Origin: Collinsella sp. | GTDB lineage: Bacteria > Actinomycetota > Coriobacteriia > Coriobacteriales > Coriobacteriaceae | Direction of reading: 5' to 3' | NCBI GenBank assembly: GCA_019419555.1 | Contig: DXZR01000027.1 | Coordinates: 1-27,115 of the forward strand | Length of the DNA: 27,115 nt | Shown here: positions 1-7,520 of the stretch, piece after piece | How positions within the stretch are numbered: the stretch's first letter is position 1 | How the letters are laid out: each line of letters starts with the position of its first letter | Translations under genes and position numbers: made by a program | Notes under the pieces: model-generated | Database searches by the model: none | What the model was told of the DNA's origin: nothing | Seen by the model: the letters and a program-made list of their open reading frames with translations, nothing else

Positions 1-46
1 AGCGGTCGGCGGGGCCATTGTGGCTCTTGACAGCGGATTGGGTCAT
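1..46 (-). CDS. possible start of a gene running off the window edge (partial)
   Basis: An ATG at 46-44 on the minus strand opens a frame of 15 codons (MTQSAVKSHNGPADR) that continues past the window edge. It is downstream of queA in the same direction, and tgt (tRNA-guanine transglycosylase) commonly follows queA, so tgt is one possibility. Fifteen residues are too few to identify any family, there is no clear ribosome binding site, and a terminator-like hairpin lies between it and queA. This is a weak call. Confidence 0.25.
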   Translation of the reverse strand, partial: MTQSAVKSHNGPADR

Positions 47-89
47 ATGAGCGAACGGGTCGCATTTGAGGCAAGGTGACGTGAAACGA

Positions 90-118
90 AAGGGCGCTGA
101 CCTTCTGGTCGCGCCCTT
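90..118 (-). terminator. rho-independent terminator downstream of queA
   Basis: The arms AAGGGCGC and GCGCCCTT, continued by GACC/GGTC around a TTCT loop, form a 12-bp stem with one bulged base. Read on the minus strand the stem is followed by TTTCGTTTC, a modest U-rich tail. It sits 75 bases past the queA stop and fits the end of that transcript. Confidence 0.6.
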
Positions 119-165
119 GGAGTTGAACGTCAGATTGTCCAAATGCGGCCCGCGCAGCGTCGAGC

Positions 166-194
166 AGTTACGCGGTTCGTAGAACCGCGTAACT
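166..194. repeat. perfect 13-bp inverted repeat overlapping the queA stop codon
   Basis: AGTTACGCGGTTC, a 3-base loop, then GAACCGCGTAACT. The arms are perfectly complementary, and the outer arm overlaps the queA stop codon (195-193). There is no U-rich tail on either strand, so it is not a standard intrinsic terminator. It may stabilise the queA mRNA 3' end ahead of the terminator at 90-118. Confidence 0.6.
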
Positions 195-1404
195 AACAAA
201 TGAGCATCGCGTCACCAAAGCTGAAGAAGCGGTAACGCTCTTCGATAGCAGCGGCGTAGGCATCCATGATCTGGTCGCGAGTGGCAAGTGCGCTCACGAG
301 CATCATGAGCGTGGAGCGTGGCACATGGAAGTTGGTGATCAGAGCATCGACCACGTGATAGGTCGAGCCGGGCATGAGGTAGAGCTGCGTTGTCGCGTTC
401 TCGCGCACCACGATGTCGCCGCGGCCGAGCGTGTCGGCGCCGTCCTCGCGGCCTTCAAAATAGCGCGCCGTCACAGCCGGATCGGACACCGGCGCGTCCG
501 CGTCAAAGGCGCTTTCGAGCGAGCGCACTGCGGTGGTGCCGACGGCGATCACGCGGTGCCCCTCGGCCTTCGCCTTATGCACGGCGTCGACGACCTCCTG
601 CGACACGTGGTAGCGCTCGGTGTGCATGACGTGCTGCGTAGGGTCGTCCTCCTCCACCAAACGGAAGGTGTCGATGCCCACCTCGAGCTCGACGGCGGCA
701 AACTTCGCGCCCTTGGCCTCGATAGCGGCCATGAGCTCGGGCGTAAAGTGCAGACCCGCCGTGGGGGCGGCAGCCGAGTGCTCCTCCTTCATGGCGTAGA
801 CGGTCTGGTACTTCTCGGGATCACCCTCATAATCGGTAATGTAGGGCGGCAGCGGCACGTGACCGGCAGCGTGGATGGCCTCGTCGAGTGTGCGCGGGTC
901 GCCGGCGGCATTGCAACCGGCCGGCTCAAAGCGCACCAGGCGGCCACCGCGGCTATCGGTGACAAAGTCGACAACCTCGGCTGTCAGCACCACGGGAGCC
1001 CCCTCGGGCGCATGGGCGCCACCGGCGCGATACTCAATTTGGGCACCGGGCTTCAGGCGCTTACCCGGCTTGACCAGGCACTCCCAAACATGGCCCAGCG
1101 GGTCAACATCCTCGCGGCGCTTGAGCAGCAGCGTCTCGACCACGCCGCCCGAGCCCGTCTTGCGACCGATCAGACGGGCCGGCATCACGCGCGTCTGATT
1201 GATGACGAGCACGTCGCCCGGCTCGATATAGTCGATGATGTCGCTGAAGATGCGGTGCTCAACGGTACCGCCGTGCTCCAGCGGCGTTCCCGCCTGGGAG
1301 CCCTTGCGATCCACCACCAGCAGGCGGCAGGAGTCGCGCGGCTCGGCTGGAGCCTGGGCGATCAGTTCCTCAGGAAGGTTGTAGTCAAAATCATCGGTAC
1401 GCAT
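193..1404 (-). CDS. queA: S-adenosylmethionine:tRNA ribosyltransferase-isomerase QueA
   Basis: QueA transfers and isomerises the ribosyl group of S-adenosylmethionine onto preQ1 in tRNA, giving epoxyqueuosine, the penultimate step of queuosine synthesis. Family signatures are visible: DYNLPEELIAQAP at the start, AAPTAGLHFT mid-protein, VGTTAVRSLE, LITNFHVPRSTLMMLVSAL, and RFFSFGDAMLI at the end. The product is 403 residues, longer than the usual 340-360, with extra residues in the N-terminal half. The start is placed at ATG 1404, since AAAGAGG lies 6 bases upstream; the in-frame GTG at 1419 lies before that ribosome binding site. It is separated from the upstream arginine genes by a hairpin at 1423-1453 and is clearly more GC-rich than them. 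The next queuosine gene, queH (which reduces the QueA product), lies 6 kb away on the same strand. Confidence 0.96.
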   Translation of the reverse strand: MRTDDFDYNLPEELIAQAPAEPRDSCRLLVVDRKGSQAGTPLEHGGTVEHRIFSDIIDYIEPGDVLVINQTRVMPARLIGRKTGSGGVVETLLLKRREDVDPLGHVWECLVKPGKRLKPGAQIEYRAGGAHAPEGAPVVLTAEVVDFVTDSRGGRLVRFEPAGCNAAGDPRTLDEAIHAAGHVPLPPYITDYEGDPEKYQTVYAMKEEHSAAAPTAGLHFTPELMAAIEAKGAKFAAVELEVGIDTFRLVEEDDPTQHVMHTERYHVSQEVVDAVHKAKAEGHRVIAVGTTAVRSLESAFDADAPVSDPAVTARYFEGREDGADTLGRGDIVVRENATTQLYLMPGSTYHVVDALITNFHVPRSTLMMLVSALATRDQIMDAYAAAIEERYRFFSFGDAMLIC

Positions 1405-1422
1405 CTTTGCCTCTTTCACAAA

Positions 1423-1453
1423 GCGCGTCAGTCGAAATAATCGACTGACGCGC
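1423..1453 (-). terminator. 13-bp hairpin between argF and queA (terminator or queA leader element)
   Basis: GCGCGTCAGTCGA, a 5-base loop, then TCGACTGACGCGC: a perfect 13-bp stem. Read on the minus strand it is followed by TTTG and then at once by the queA ribosome binding site. It could end the arginine transcript or act as a leader structure of queA. The U-tract is short, so terminator function is uncertain. In 1454-1538 I see only a weaker dyad (GTTGAGA near 1482 with TCTCAAC near 1528). Confidence 0.45.
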
Positions 1454-1538
1454 GCATCATTCTCCCCTGTATCCTATCAGCTTGTTGAGAGAAATATAGT
1501 ATGGCAAACAGATTTGCGACTGTTTTCTCAACGCCCCG

Positions 1539-2549
1539 CTACTTAAGCGTTGCGTACATCACCGCCTTAATCGTATGCATGCGATTCTCCGCTTCTTGGA
1601 AAACACGAGATTTATCGGACTCAAAAACCTCGTCCGTGACTTCCATTTCAGTGACTCCAAACTTCTCAGCAATTTCGGCACCAACAGTAGTATTAGTATC
1701 GTGGAAGCTCGGAAGGCAGTGGAGGAAAATCGCCTCGGGCTTTGCCATAGACATCACCTCAGCGGTCACACGATACGGCGACATGAGCTTAATGCGGCTT
1801 TCCCACAGCTCTGCGGGCTGACCCATGCCAACCCAAACATCCGTGTAAATTACATCGGCATCACGAGCGCCTTCCTCAATATCCTCTGTAATGGTAATCG
1901 TCGATCCATGCTCGGCCGCAATACGACTACATTCTGTAAGGAGTTCAGGGTCATAGGATGTAGCCCCCTCCGAATTTCCCCCGATTGGGCCGCAAGAACA
2001 GTAGTTAATGCCGAGCTTAGCGCAAATGACCATGAGCGAATCGGCGACGTTTCCGGCCGCCTTACCAAAAAATGTAAGTTTCCTGCCCTTAATCTCTCCA
2101 AACTCTTCACGCATGGTCAGAATATCGGCAAGCACTTGAGTCGGGTGAAATTCAGTAGTCAGCCCATTCCAAACGGGAACCCCAGCTTTTGCAGCAAGCT
2201 CCTCAACCTTCGTCTGCTCAAAGCCGCGGTATTCAATTCCGTCATACATGCGGCCAAGGACGCGAGCCGTGTCCTCAATCGACTCCTTTTTGCCCATCTG
2301 GGACGAGCCCGGATCCAAATAAGTTACACCCATGCCAAGGTCAAGTGCACCAACTTCGAAGGCGCAACGAGTACGCGTGGAAGTCTTCTCAAATAGCAAA
2401 ACAATATTCTTACCTTCAAGGTATTTATGCGGAACACCGGCACGCTTCATGCTTTTGAAGTTAGCAGAAAGCTCAAGCAGATACTCAATCTCTTCCGTCG
2501 TGTAATCAAGCAGCTTCAGAAAACTGCGCCCAGCGATGTTAACACCCAT
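1539..2549 (-). CDS. argF: ornithine carbamoyltransferase (catabolic type)
   Basis: The enzyme interconverts ornithine plus carbamoyl phosphate with citrulline. In the arginine deiminase pathway it runs in the catabolic direction (citrulline phosphorolysis) and is then called ArcB. All the family motifs are present: STRTR (carbamoyl phosphate, about residues 57-61), HPTQ (135-138), DVWVGMG (237-243) and HCLPSFHD (ornithine loop, 277-284). The length of 336 residues is typical. AGGAG directly abuts the ATG at 2558 and lies 9 bases before the ATG at 2549. The latter gives an N-terminus beginning MGVNIAGRSFLKLLDYT, which aligns with family starts, so I prefer it. It is the last gene of an arcD-like/arcA/argF operon, 32 bases after arcA. 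Clustering with arcA favours the catabolic role, although a carbamate kinase is absent here. Confidence 0.95.
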   Translation of the reverse strand: MGVNIAGRSFLKLLDYTTEEIEYLLELSANFKSMKRAGVPHKYLEGKNIVLLFEKTSTRTRCAFEVGALDLGMGVTYLDPGSSQMGKKESIEDTARVLGRMYDGIEYRGFEQTKVEELAAKAGVPVWNGLTTEFHPTQVLADILTMREEFGEIKGRKLTFFGKAAGNVADSLMVICAKLGINYCSCGPIGGNSEGATSYDPELLTECSRIAAEHGSTITITEDIEEGARDADVIYTDVWVGMGQPAELWESRIKLMSPYRVTAEVMSMAKPEAIFLHCLPSFHDTNTTVGAEIAEKFGVTEMEVTDEVFESDKSRVFQEAENRMHTIKAVMYATLK

Positions 2550-2581
2550 ATTCGCCATCTCCTATCACAGTGGATTTGCAA

Positions 2582-3826
2582 CTAAATATCTTCGCGCCAG
2601 AAGGGCATGCTCATGCAGCGCGGGCCGCCACGACCGCGGGACAGCTCCTCGGAGGGAACGACCAAAAGTTCCAAACCGTTCTTGTAGAGCTCATCATTTG
2701 TGACAACATTGCGCTCGTAAACACAGACTTTACCAGGAGCAACGGCAAGAGTGTTCGACCCGTCGTTCCACTGCTCGCGAGATGCCTCAACCATATCGCC
2801 GGCACCGCACTCAATAAGCTGCACCTTCTCCACGCCAGTAGCCATTTCAAGAATATGTTCAAGCGTGTCATCAATCTCTTGAACAGCGACCATTCCCTCA
2901 GAGTCACCACGAGTCAGACGATAAACACGAAGGGTCTCAAAAATACCGGGATAAACTGTGAACTTATCGAAATCCACCATGGTGCAAACGGTGTCAAGAT
3001 GCATGTAAGCATAGCCGTTGGGGATTTTAATAGCGTAAACGGTATCGATCTCAGAATTCCCAGATCCCCAGAACAAATTCTTTGCAAGCTCCTCAATCGC
3101 AGCCGCCTCAGTTCGCTGGCTAATTCCAATAGCCAAGGTATGAGCGTTAATGTTAAGCACATCACCGCCCTCGATATGCCAGGGATTCTTATGGTCGTAC
3201 CAAATCGGAGTCCCTACATAATCGGGATGGTATTTGAAAATCGCTTCATAGAAGGGCACTTCACGATCTCGCTGTTTCCAATACATATGGTGAAGCAGAA
3301 CGCCTTTGCCCACGGAAGCAAGAGGATCGCGAGAGAAATACGAGCTCGGAAGAGGCTTCAACACCAAATCATCGGGCTTCGCATCCTCATTATCCATCAT
3401 ACTAAGCGTAGTCGAGACGCGAGGCAGCTCAAGGTCACGATAACGATACCCCCCCATAGCCTCAAGTACAAACTGATACGAATCTGAAATAGCGTCGAGC
3501 TTTTCACGAACAGCCTGCTCAAGCAGAGGATTGACAATCCCGCTCTCAGCCATAAATGTATCGGTAAACTCAGCGCGAGCCGAGGGGCATGCATCCAGCG
3601 CCTCAGCAACGAGTTTCTCCATATAGAGAACCTCAACACCTTCGCTCCTCAGAAGATCCGCAAAGGCATCATGCTCCTTTTGAGCCACATCAAGATAGAA
3701 ACAGTCGTGAATCCAGACATCCTCGAACTCTTCCGCCTTTACGTTCACAAGGTCACGACCGGGGCGGTGAAGCACAACTTTCTTGAGCTTACCAATCTCG
3801 CTGTGTACATTCAGTCCTTTAGACAT
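2582..3826 (-). CDS. arcA: arginine deiminase
   Basis: Arginine deiminase hydrolyses arginine to citrulline and ammonia, the first step of the ADI pathway in the cytoplasm. The 414-residue protein carries the guanidino-modifying enzyme signature residues: FSRD (Asp167), HIEGGD (Glu219), HLDT (His276, Asp278) and the nucleophile Cys404 in GRGGPRCMSMP. Ribosome binding is through GGAG about 9 bases before ATG 3826. It lies 28 bases after the exchanger gene and 32 before argF, a compact operon. Base composition is lower in GC than the flanking queA and queH. A second, divergent deiminase lies at 5551-6801; the one here has the canonical catalytic loop and is the likely main enzyme. Confidence 0.97.
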   Translation of the reverse strand: MSKGLNVHSEIGKLKKVVLHRPGRDLVNVKAEEFEDVWIHDCFYLDVAQKEHDAFADLLRSEGVEVLYMEKLVAEALDACPSARAEFTDTFMAESGIVNPLLEQAVREKLDAISDSYQFVLEAMGGYRYRDLELPRVSTTLSMMDNEDAKPDDLVLKPLPSSYFSRDPLASVGKGVLLHHMYWKQRDREVPFYEAIFKYHPDYVGTPIWYDHKNPWHIEGGDVLNINAHTLAIGISQRTEAAAIEELAKNLFWGSGNSEIDTVYAIKIPNGYAYMHLDTVCTMVDFDKFTVYPGIFETLRVYRLTRGDSEGMVAVQEIDDTLEHILEMATGVEKVQLIECGAGDMVEASREQWNDGSNTLAVAPGKVCVYERNVVTNDELYKNGLELLVVPSEELSRGRGGPRCMSMPFWREDI

Positions 3827-3854
3827 TCCTGTTACTCCATTTCAGCCATGAAAC

Positions 3855-5297
3855 CTACAGGGCAATAAGTCCCGAGATTGCTACGAATACGATATTGATG
3901 AGCGACACGACCAAGAAGAATTTCCAAACGGTCTTCCACCACTGGCCAAGTTTGATCTTACACACGCCCAAACCCGCTACAAGAATGGCGCTAGTAGGAC
4001 AGATCAAAGACATCGTCGCGCTACCCATGGAGAGAGCCCACACGGCAGCCTCGGGATTAAGGCCCATGAGTTCGGTCAAAGGTCCAAAAATGGGAGCGGT
4101 CAGTGCTGCAAGGCCAGATGAGCTGGGAACCAGAATCGTCAGGAGGTTCTCAACCGCATAAAGAAGCGTAGTAAAGAGAACCGCCGGGATGCCGCCCAGA
4201 CCAGTAGCGAGCGCATTGAGGATGGTATCAATGATCATGCCGTCAGAGGCAATGACAAGGATGCCACGCGCAAGTCCAACGACAATTGCCGAGAAAGCAA
4301 AGTCAGCGATACCCGCAACAAATTCCTGAGCGATGACGTCCTGACTAAAGCCCGCAATAACACCAGCCAACAGGCCCATGGCCAAAAAGACCGCAGAAAT
4401 CTCGTTCATATACCAGCCCTGGGTCACAAGTCCCCAGATGATAAGGCACATTCCAGCGATAAATACCGCAAGCACGCCTTTTTGACGACCCGTAAATTCC
4501 GCGTCAAGGGCAGATTCATCGGCAGCGAACTCGACTTTCTTGGCGATATCATCCTCAAATGTGATCGATGACTCAGGGTTCTTCTTTACCCTTCGTGCAT
4601 AGAGGACAACCCAAGTAATTGCAACGGCGGTCAAAACAACCCAGGCAATCATACGCAGCCACAGCTGGGGGTTGCCCTGAATACCAAGAATACCTTGCGC
4701 AATGAGAACATTAAACGGATTAATCGTTGAGGCGATGTAACCCGTGCGCGCTCCAACGAACACGACCATGAACGCCGTCATCGAGTCGAAGCCCATAGCC
4801 ATCATAATTGGCATGAAGATCGCAAAGAACGGGAGAGTTTCTTCCGCCATGCCAAAGCTCGTTCCGCCCAATGCAAAGAGAACCATCGCAATAGGAATAA
4901 TTAGAATGTCTTTGTTCTTAAAGCGGCGAACGACACGACCCATTCCGCTCGTGATAGCGCCCGTTTTAGTAATAACCTGAAACGAACCGCCCACAATCAA
5001 GATGAATGCAACGACCTCAATTGCCTCTTGTATACCGCGCGTTGGAGCCTGAAGAACATCGAAGACGCCTTGTCTGAGATCTACTTCATCCCCGGTTTCC
5101 TCGTCAATATATGTCTTTTCACTCTGCTCATACGTACCTGCGACAGTGACTTCACGACCGTTCACCTCCTGACGCTGATAGGACCCAGAGGGAACAATCC
5201 ACGTGAGAACAGCGAAGATGACCATAAGTGCAAAGATGATCGCATATACGTGCGGGACCTTGAACTGCTTGATGCCTTTCGAACTTTCCGCTGCCAT
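3855..5297 (-). CDS. YfcC/ArcD-like basic amino acid exchanger
   Basis: A 480-residue integral membrane protein with about a dozen hydrophobic segments, beginning with a short cytoplasmic tail, a first helix near residues 15-38, and an acidic extracytoplasmic loop near 40-85. The segment GGTSFGMAEETLPFF and the following GARTGYIASTINPFN are typical of the YfcC family, which in anaerobes stands in for ArcD as arginine/ornithine antiporter. Its place as first gene of an operon with arcA and argF supports arginine uptake coupled to ornithine export. The start ATG 5297 follows AGGAGG closely. Exact substrate is inferred from context; YfcC members elsewhere were named as putative C4-dicarboxylate or basic amino acid carriers. 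Confidence 0.88.
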   Translation of the reverse strand: MAAESSKGIKQFKVPHVYAIIFALMVIFAVLTWIVPSGSYQRQEVNGREVTVAGTYEQSEKTYIDEETGDEVDLRQGVFDVLQAPTRGIQEAIEVVAFILIVGGSFQVITKTGAITSGMGRVVRRFKNKDILIIPIAMVLFALGGTSFGMAEETLPFFAIFMPIMMAMGFDSMTAFMVVFVGARTGYIASTINPFNVLIAQGILGIQGNPQLWLRMIAWVVLTAVAITWVVLYARRVKKNPESSITFEDDIAKKVEFAADESALDAEFTGRQKGVLAVFIAGMCLIIWGLVTQGWYMNEISAVFLAMGLLAGVIAGFSQDVIAQEFVAGIADFAFSAIVVGLARGILVIASDGMIIDTILNALATGLGGIPAVLFTTLLYAVENLLTILVPSSSGLAALTAPIFGPLTELMGLNPEAAVWALSMGSATMSLICPTSAILVAGLGVCKIKLGQWWKTVWKFFLVVSLINIVFVAISGLIAL

Positions 5298-5423
5298 ATC
5301 TCCTCCTTCATTCCTTTTCCCATCTATCCAGCTGGCACCATAAATGTATGAGGTTGCTCAGCGGTGGTCGGCCAATCATCGCCATCGTGTCGCTTTTCAC
5401 CTATGAACGGCAGCTAAAGTGAC

Positions 5424-5468
5424 GTTATTAATCAATCTGATATTTTAAATTGATGTTATTTATCAATT
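5424..5468. promoter_or_regulatory. candidate operator: three ATCAAT/ATTGAT half-sites in the divergent promoter region
   Basis: The 253-bp region 5298-5550 between the exchanger and the second deiminase is AT-rich. It holds ATCAAT at 5431-5436, ATTGAT at 5449-5454 and ATCAAT at 5462-5467. The last two form a perfect dyad, AATTGAT-N7-ATCAATT (5448-5468). The first and third lie in near-identical direct repeats, GTTATTAATCAAT (5424) and GTTATTTATCAAT (5455), spaced 31 bases, about three helical turns. The arrangement suggests a dimeric DNA-binding protein, possibly the XRE regulator of the same islet. The half-site resembles FNR/CRP sites (TTGAT/ATCAA), but the 7-base spacer does not fit FNR. 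A TATATA box at 5520-5525 may be the -10 of the rightward gene. Confidence 0.5.
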
Positions 5469-5550
5469 ACATACGTCTTTTAACTTTTCCTCAACACAAC
5501 AAGGAACCTGCCTTAGCCTTATATAAAAACCAGTAGGACAGGAGACAGAC

Positions 5551-6801
5551 ATGCAAGGCGTACACATAACAAATGAAATCGGTCATTTAAAAGCCGTACT
5601 TGTCCATCGACCAGGAGCTGAAACACAAAACTACCCTGATGCCGACTTCAGCCAAGTTTTCTCCCTGCGAAAATGGAGCGGTCGTTTTGACCTCGACAAA
5701 GCAATATATGAGCACGATTCCATGGTTCAATTGCTTGAGAAACATGGCGTTGAAACCATTGAAATTAGGGACCTTCTCGAAGACTCACTTGAAACTGAGC
5801 CCCAATCACTTAAATATTTTATTGATGACTACCTCCGTTGCAGTGGGGCAACAGGCAGAGAGTTCCTCGAGACAATAACCCAGCTGTTTGAGAACGCTAA
5901 GAACACCCAGGAATTGGTGAATATAGTACTTAACGGCATTCGCTTTGGAGACACTGAGCTATGTTCAAACCAATCGGAAACACTACGGGCGCTCGTGCAC
6001 GAGCAATTTGACCCCGCCTCGCTCTTGGTCAATCCCCTCAACACGCTTTTTTTCACTCGTGATCCTGCTGTGGTAGTCGGAGACGGCATCATCCTAAATC
6101 ATATGTATTGGCCTGAGCGTGATCGTGAGGTCGCCTTATACCGGCAGATATTCACCCACCACAAGATCATGGGAGAAACCCCAGTATGTGATTTGAACAG
6201 GAGTAGTTACCATATCGAAGGCGGAGACATTCTTGTTATCAGTGCTAAGACAATATTAGTTGGAATCTCTGACCGAACTGAACCCGCCGCCGTCGAGTCA
6301 CTTGCCAAAGAGCTCCTGACCTCAAATAAATTCCAGACCACCGAGCTAATTGCGATTCGAGTCCCCTCTGACGGGCTGCGTATCCACCTCGATACGTTCA
6401 TAAGTAGAATTGATCACGACGCGTTCCTCATCGATCGTGAGATATGCAATGCCGTTGATGCATACAGCATTCAACTAAAACGATCCGGAAAGGGCCTTAC
6501 GATCACTCCTATCGATCGCACGATTCCGGAAATACTCTCTGCAGCCTGTTGCGAACCAATAAAAGTAATTGACTGCGGAGGCGGGAATCAAACCGCCTAC
6601 GAAAGAGAGCGCCGGAACAACGCAACGTCTATCCTTGCACTCTCGCCAGGAAAACTATGCGTATATGAAGAAAACGTTTGGACCAACGAAGCGCTTGAGA
6701 AAGCAGGAATGGAATTATTCCCGTTATCCATTGACGAGCTCACCAAAGGCTATGGTGGCACAAACTGTCTATGCCTCCCTCTGTGGCGAGAGGATCTATA
6801 G
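5551..6801 (+). CDS. second, diverged arginine deiminase
   Basis: A 416-residue arginine deiminase family protein, transcribed away from the arcD-like/arcA/argF operon. The catalytic set is kept: FTRD (Asp171), HIEGGD (Glu224), HLDT (His279, Asp281) and Cys406. The loop around the nucleophile differs from arcA: it reads KGYGGTNCLCLP instead of SRGRGGPRCMSMP, losing two arginines and gaining a second cysteine (Cys408). The N-terminal half is also poorly similar apart from NEIGHLKAVLVHRPG. It could be a deiminase with altered kinetics or substrate (a free or modified guanidino compound), or a regulated isozyme. A good ribosome binding site (CAGGAGAC) precedes ATG 5551. The stop is 2 bases before the start of the XRE regulator, so the two are co-transcribed and probably translationally coupled. 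Confidence 0.9.
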   Translation: MQGVHITNEIGHLKAVLVHRPGAETQNYPDADFSQVFSLRKWSGRFDLDKAIYEHDSMVQLLEKHGVETIEIRDLLEDSLETEPQSLKYFIDDYLRCSGATGREFLETITQLFENAKNTQELVNIVLNGIRFGDTELCSNQSETLRALVHEQFDPASLLVNPLNTLFFTRDPAVVVGDGIILNHMYWPERDREVALYRQIFTHHKIMGETPVCDLNRSSYHIEGGDILVISAKTILVGISDRTEPAAVESLAKELLTSNKFQTTELIAIRVPSDGLRIHLDTFISRIDHDAFLIDREICNAVDAYSIQLKRSGKGLTITPIDRTIPEILSAACCEPIKVIDCGGGNQTAYERERRNNATSILALSPGKLCVYEENVWTNEALEKAGMELFPLSIDELTKGYGGTNCLCLPLWREDL

Positions 6802-6803
6802 CC

Positions 6804-7460
6804 ATGGGCTTCGGGGCAAATATTCGTAAACTCCGCACCATGGAGCATCTTGGTCAGGCGCAACTTGCAGAGATGTTGGGGGTATCTAAAGAGACCGTTT
6901 GTCGTTGGGAAAAAAGTCGGTATGCCCCCCGTGAGCGCCATATTGAAAAGTTACAAGCGCTCTTCGGTTGCACCCGCGATGAACTTGTTGGCGAGGAAAA
7001 CGGTTTGGCCGTAAAGCTCGCAAATAAAAGAATCGTCACCGACGAAGACCCTGCTATCCACGAAATGGAGGGCGCATTTCCCGTCATCGATATCGAATCG
7101 CAAAAGCGCCGCATCACGCACAGCCAACAAAATGCTTGCGCGCCTGTAGACGTAGCCAAGCGTCACCCACATAGCGTTTTCGTTAAAATCAAAGGTGACG
7201 AAATGTCCCGCATTTACCCTCCCGGCAGCTTACTACTTGTCGATACCACCGCAAAGCCTTGGAACGGCTGTGCCGTATTGGCGCTCGCAGACGGTAAAAC
7301 ACCGGTAATTAGGCGATTTGCAGAAGGAAACGACATGATTGTGCTGTCGTCCCATTCATATGCAACAGCAAGTCCGGATCTGATGTTTAACAAACGGAGG
7401 ATTAGAATCATAGGAGTCGTCGTTTGGTATCAAGCGAGCCACGATCATACGCTTAATTAA
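6804..7460 (+). CDS. XRE-family transcriptional regulator with degenerate S24 (LexA/CI-like) domain
   Basis: A 218-residue protein. Residues 4-60 form a helix-turn-helix of the XRE/Cro-CI type (LAEMLGVSKETVCRWEKSR). Residues about 120-212 resemble the LexA/CI C-terminal S24 domain (VKIKGDEM...PPGSLLLVDT...VIRRF). The catalytic serine of the usual GDSM motif is glutamate here (Glu133) and the usual lysine of VKR is arginine (Arg170), so self-cleavage is not expected. The domain probably serves dimerisation or ligand sensing. I start at ATG 6804, with GAGAGGA about 9 bases upstream inside the preceding gene, rather than at an earlier in-frame ATG overlapping that gene. It follows the second deiminase by 2 bases and likely regulates the islet through the sites at 5424-5468. 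The 60-base gap to queH holds no clear terminator. Confidence 0.85.
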   Translation: MGFGANIRKLRTMEHLGQAQLAEMLGVSKETVCRWEKSRYAPRERHIEKLQALFGCTRDELVGEENGLAVKLANKRIVTDEDPAIHEMEGAFPVIDIESQKRRITHSQQNACAPVDVAKRHPHSVFVKIKGDEMSRIYPPGSLLLVDTTAKPWNGCAVLALADGKTPVIRRFAEGNDMIVLSSHSYATASPDLMFNKRRIRIIGVVVWYQASHDHTLN

Positions 7461-7520
7461 ATCGACTTTCCCAAAAACGACCGTACCGCACAGACAGCTC
7501 AAAGCCCCAGCCCAAAAGAA

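Noticed and set aside
1420..1538. A preQ1 riboswitch upstream of queA
   Set aside because: No preQ1 aptamer pattern is visible; the region holds only simple hairpins.
2570..3487. A 305-codon plus-strand frame opposite arcA
   Set aside because: No family features, and arcA motifs on the minus strand are unambiguous.
5448..5468. FNR box for anaerobic control of the arginine genes
   Set aside because: The half-sites match TTGAT/ATCAA but the spacer is 7 bases instead of 4, so I list it only as an unidentified operator.
7461..7520. Bidirectional terminator between the XRE regulator and queH
   Set aside because: Only a weak CCAAAA/TTTTGG pairing is present, without a GC-rich stem.
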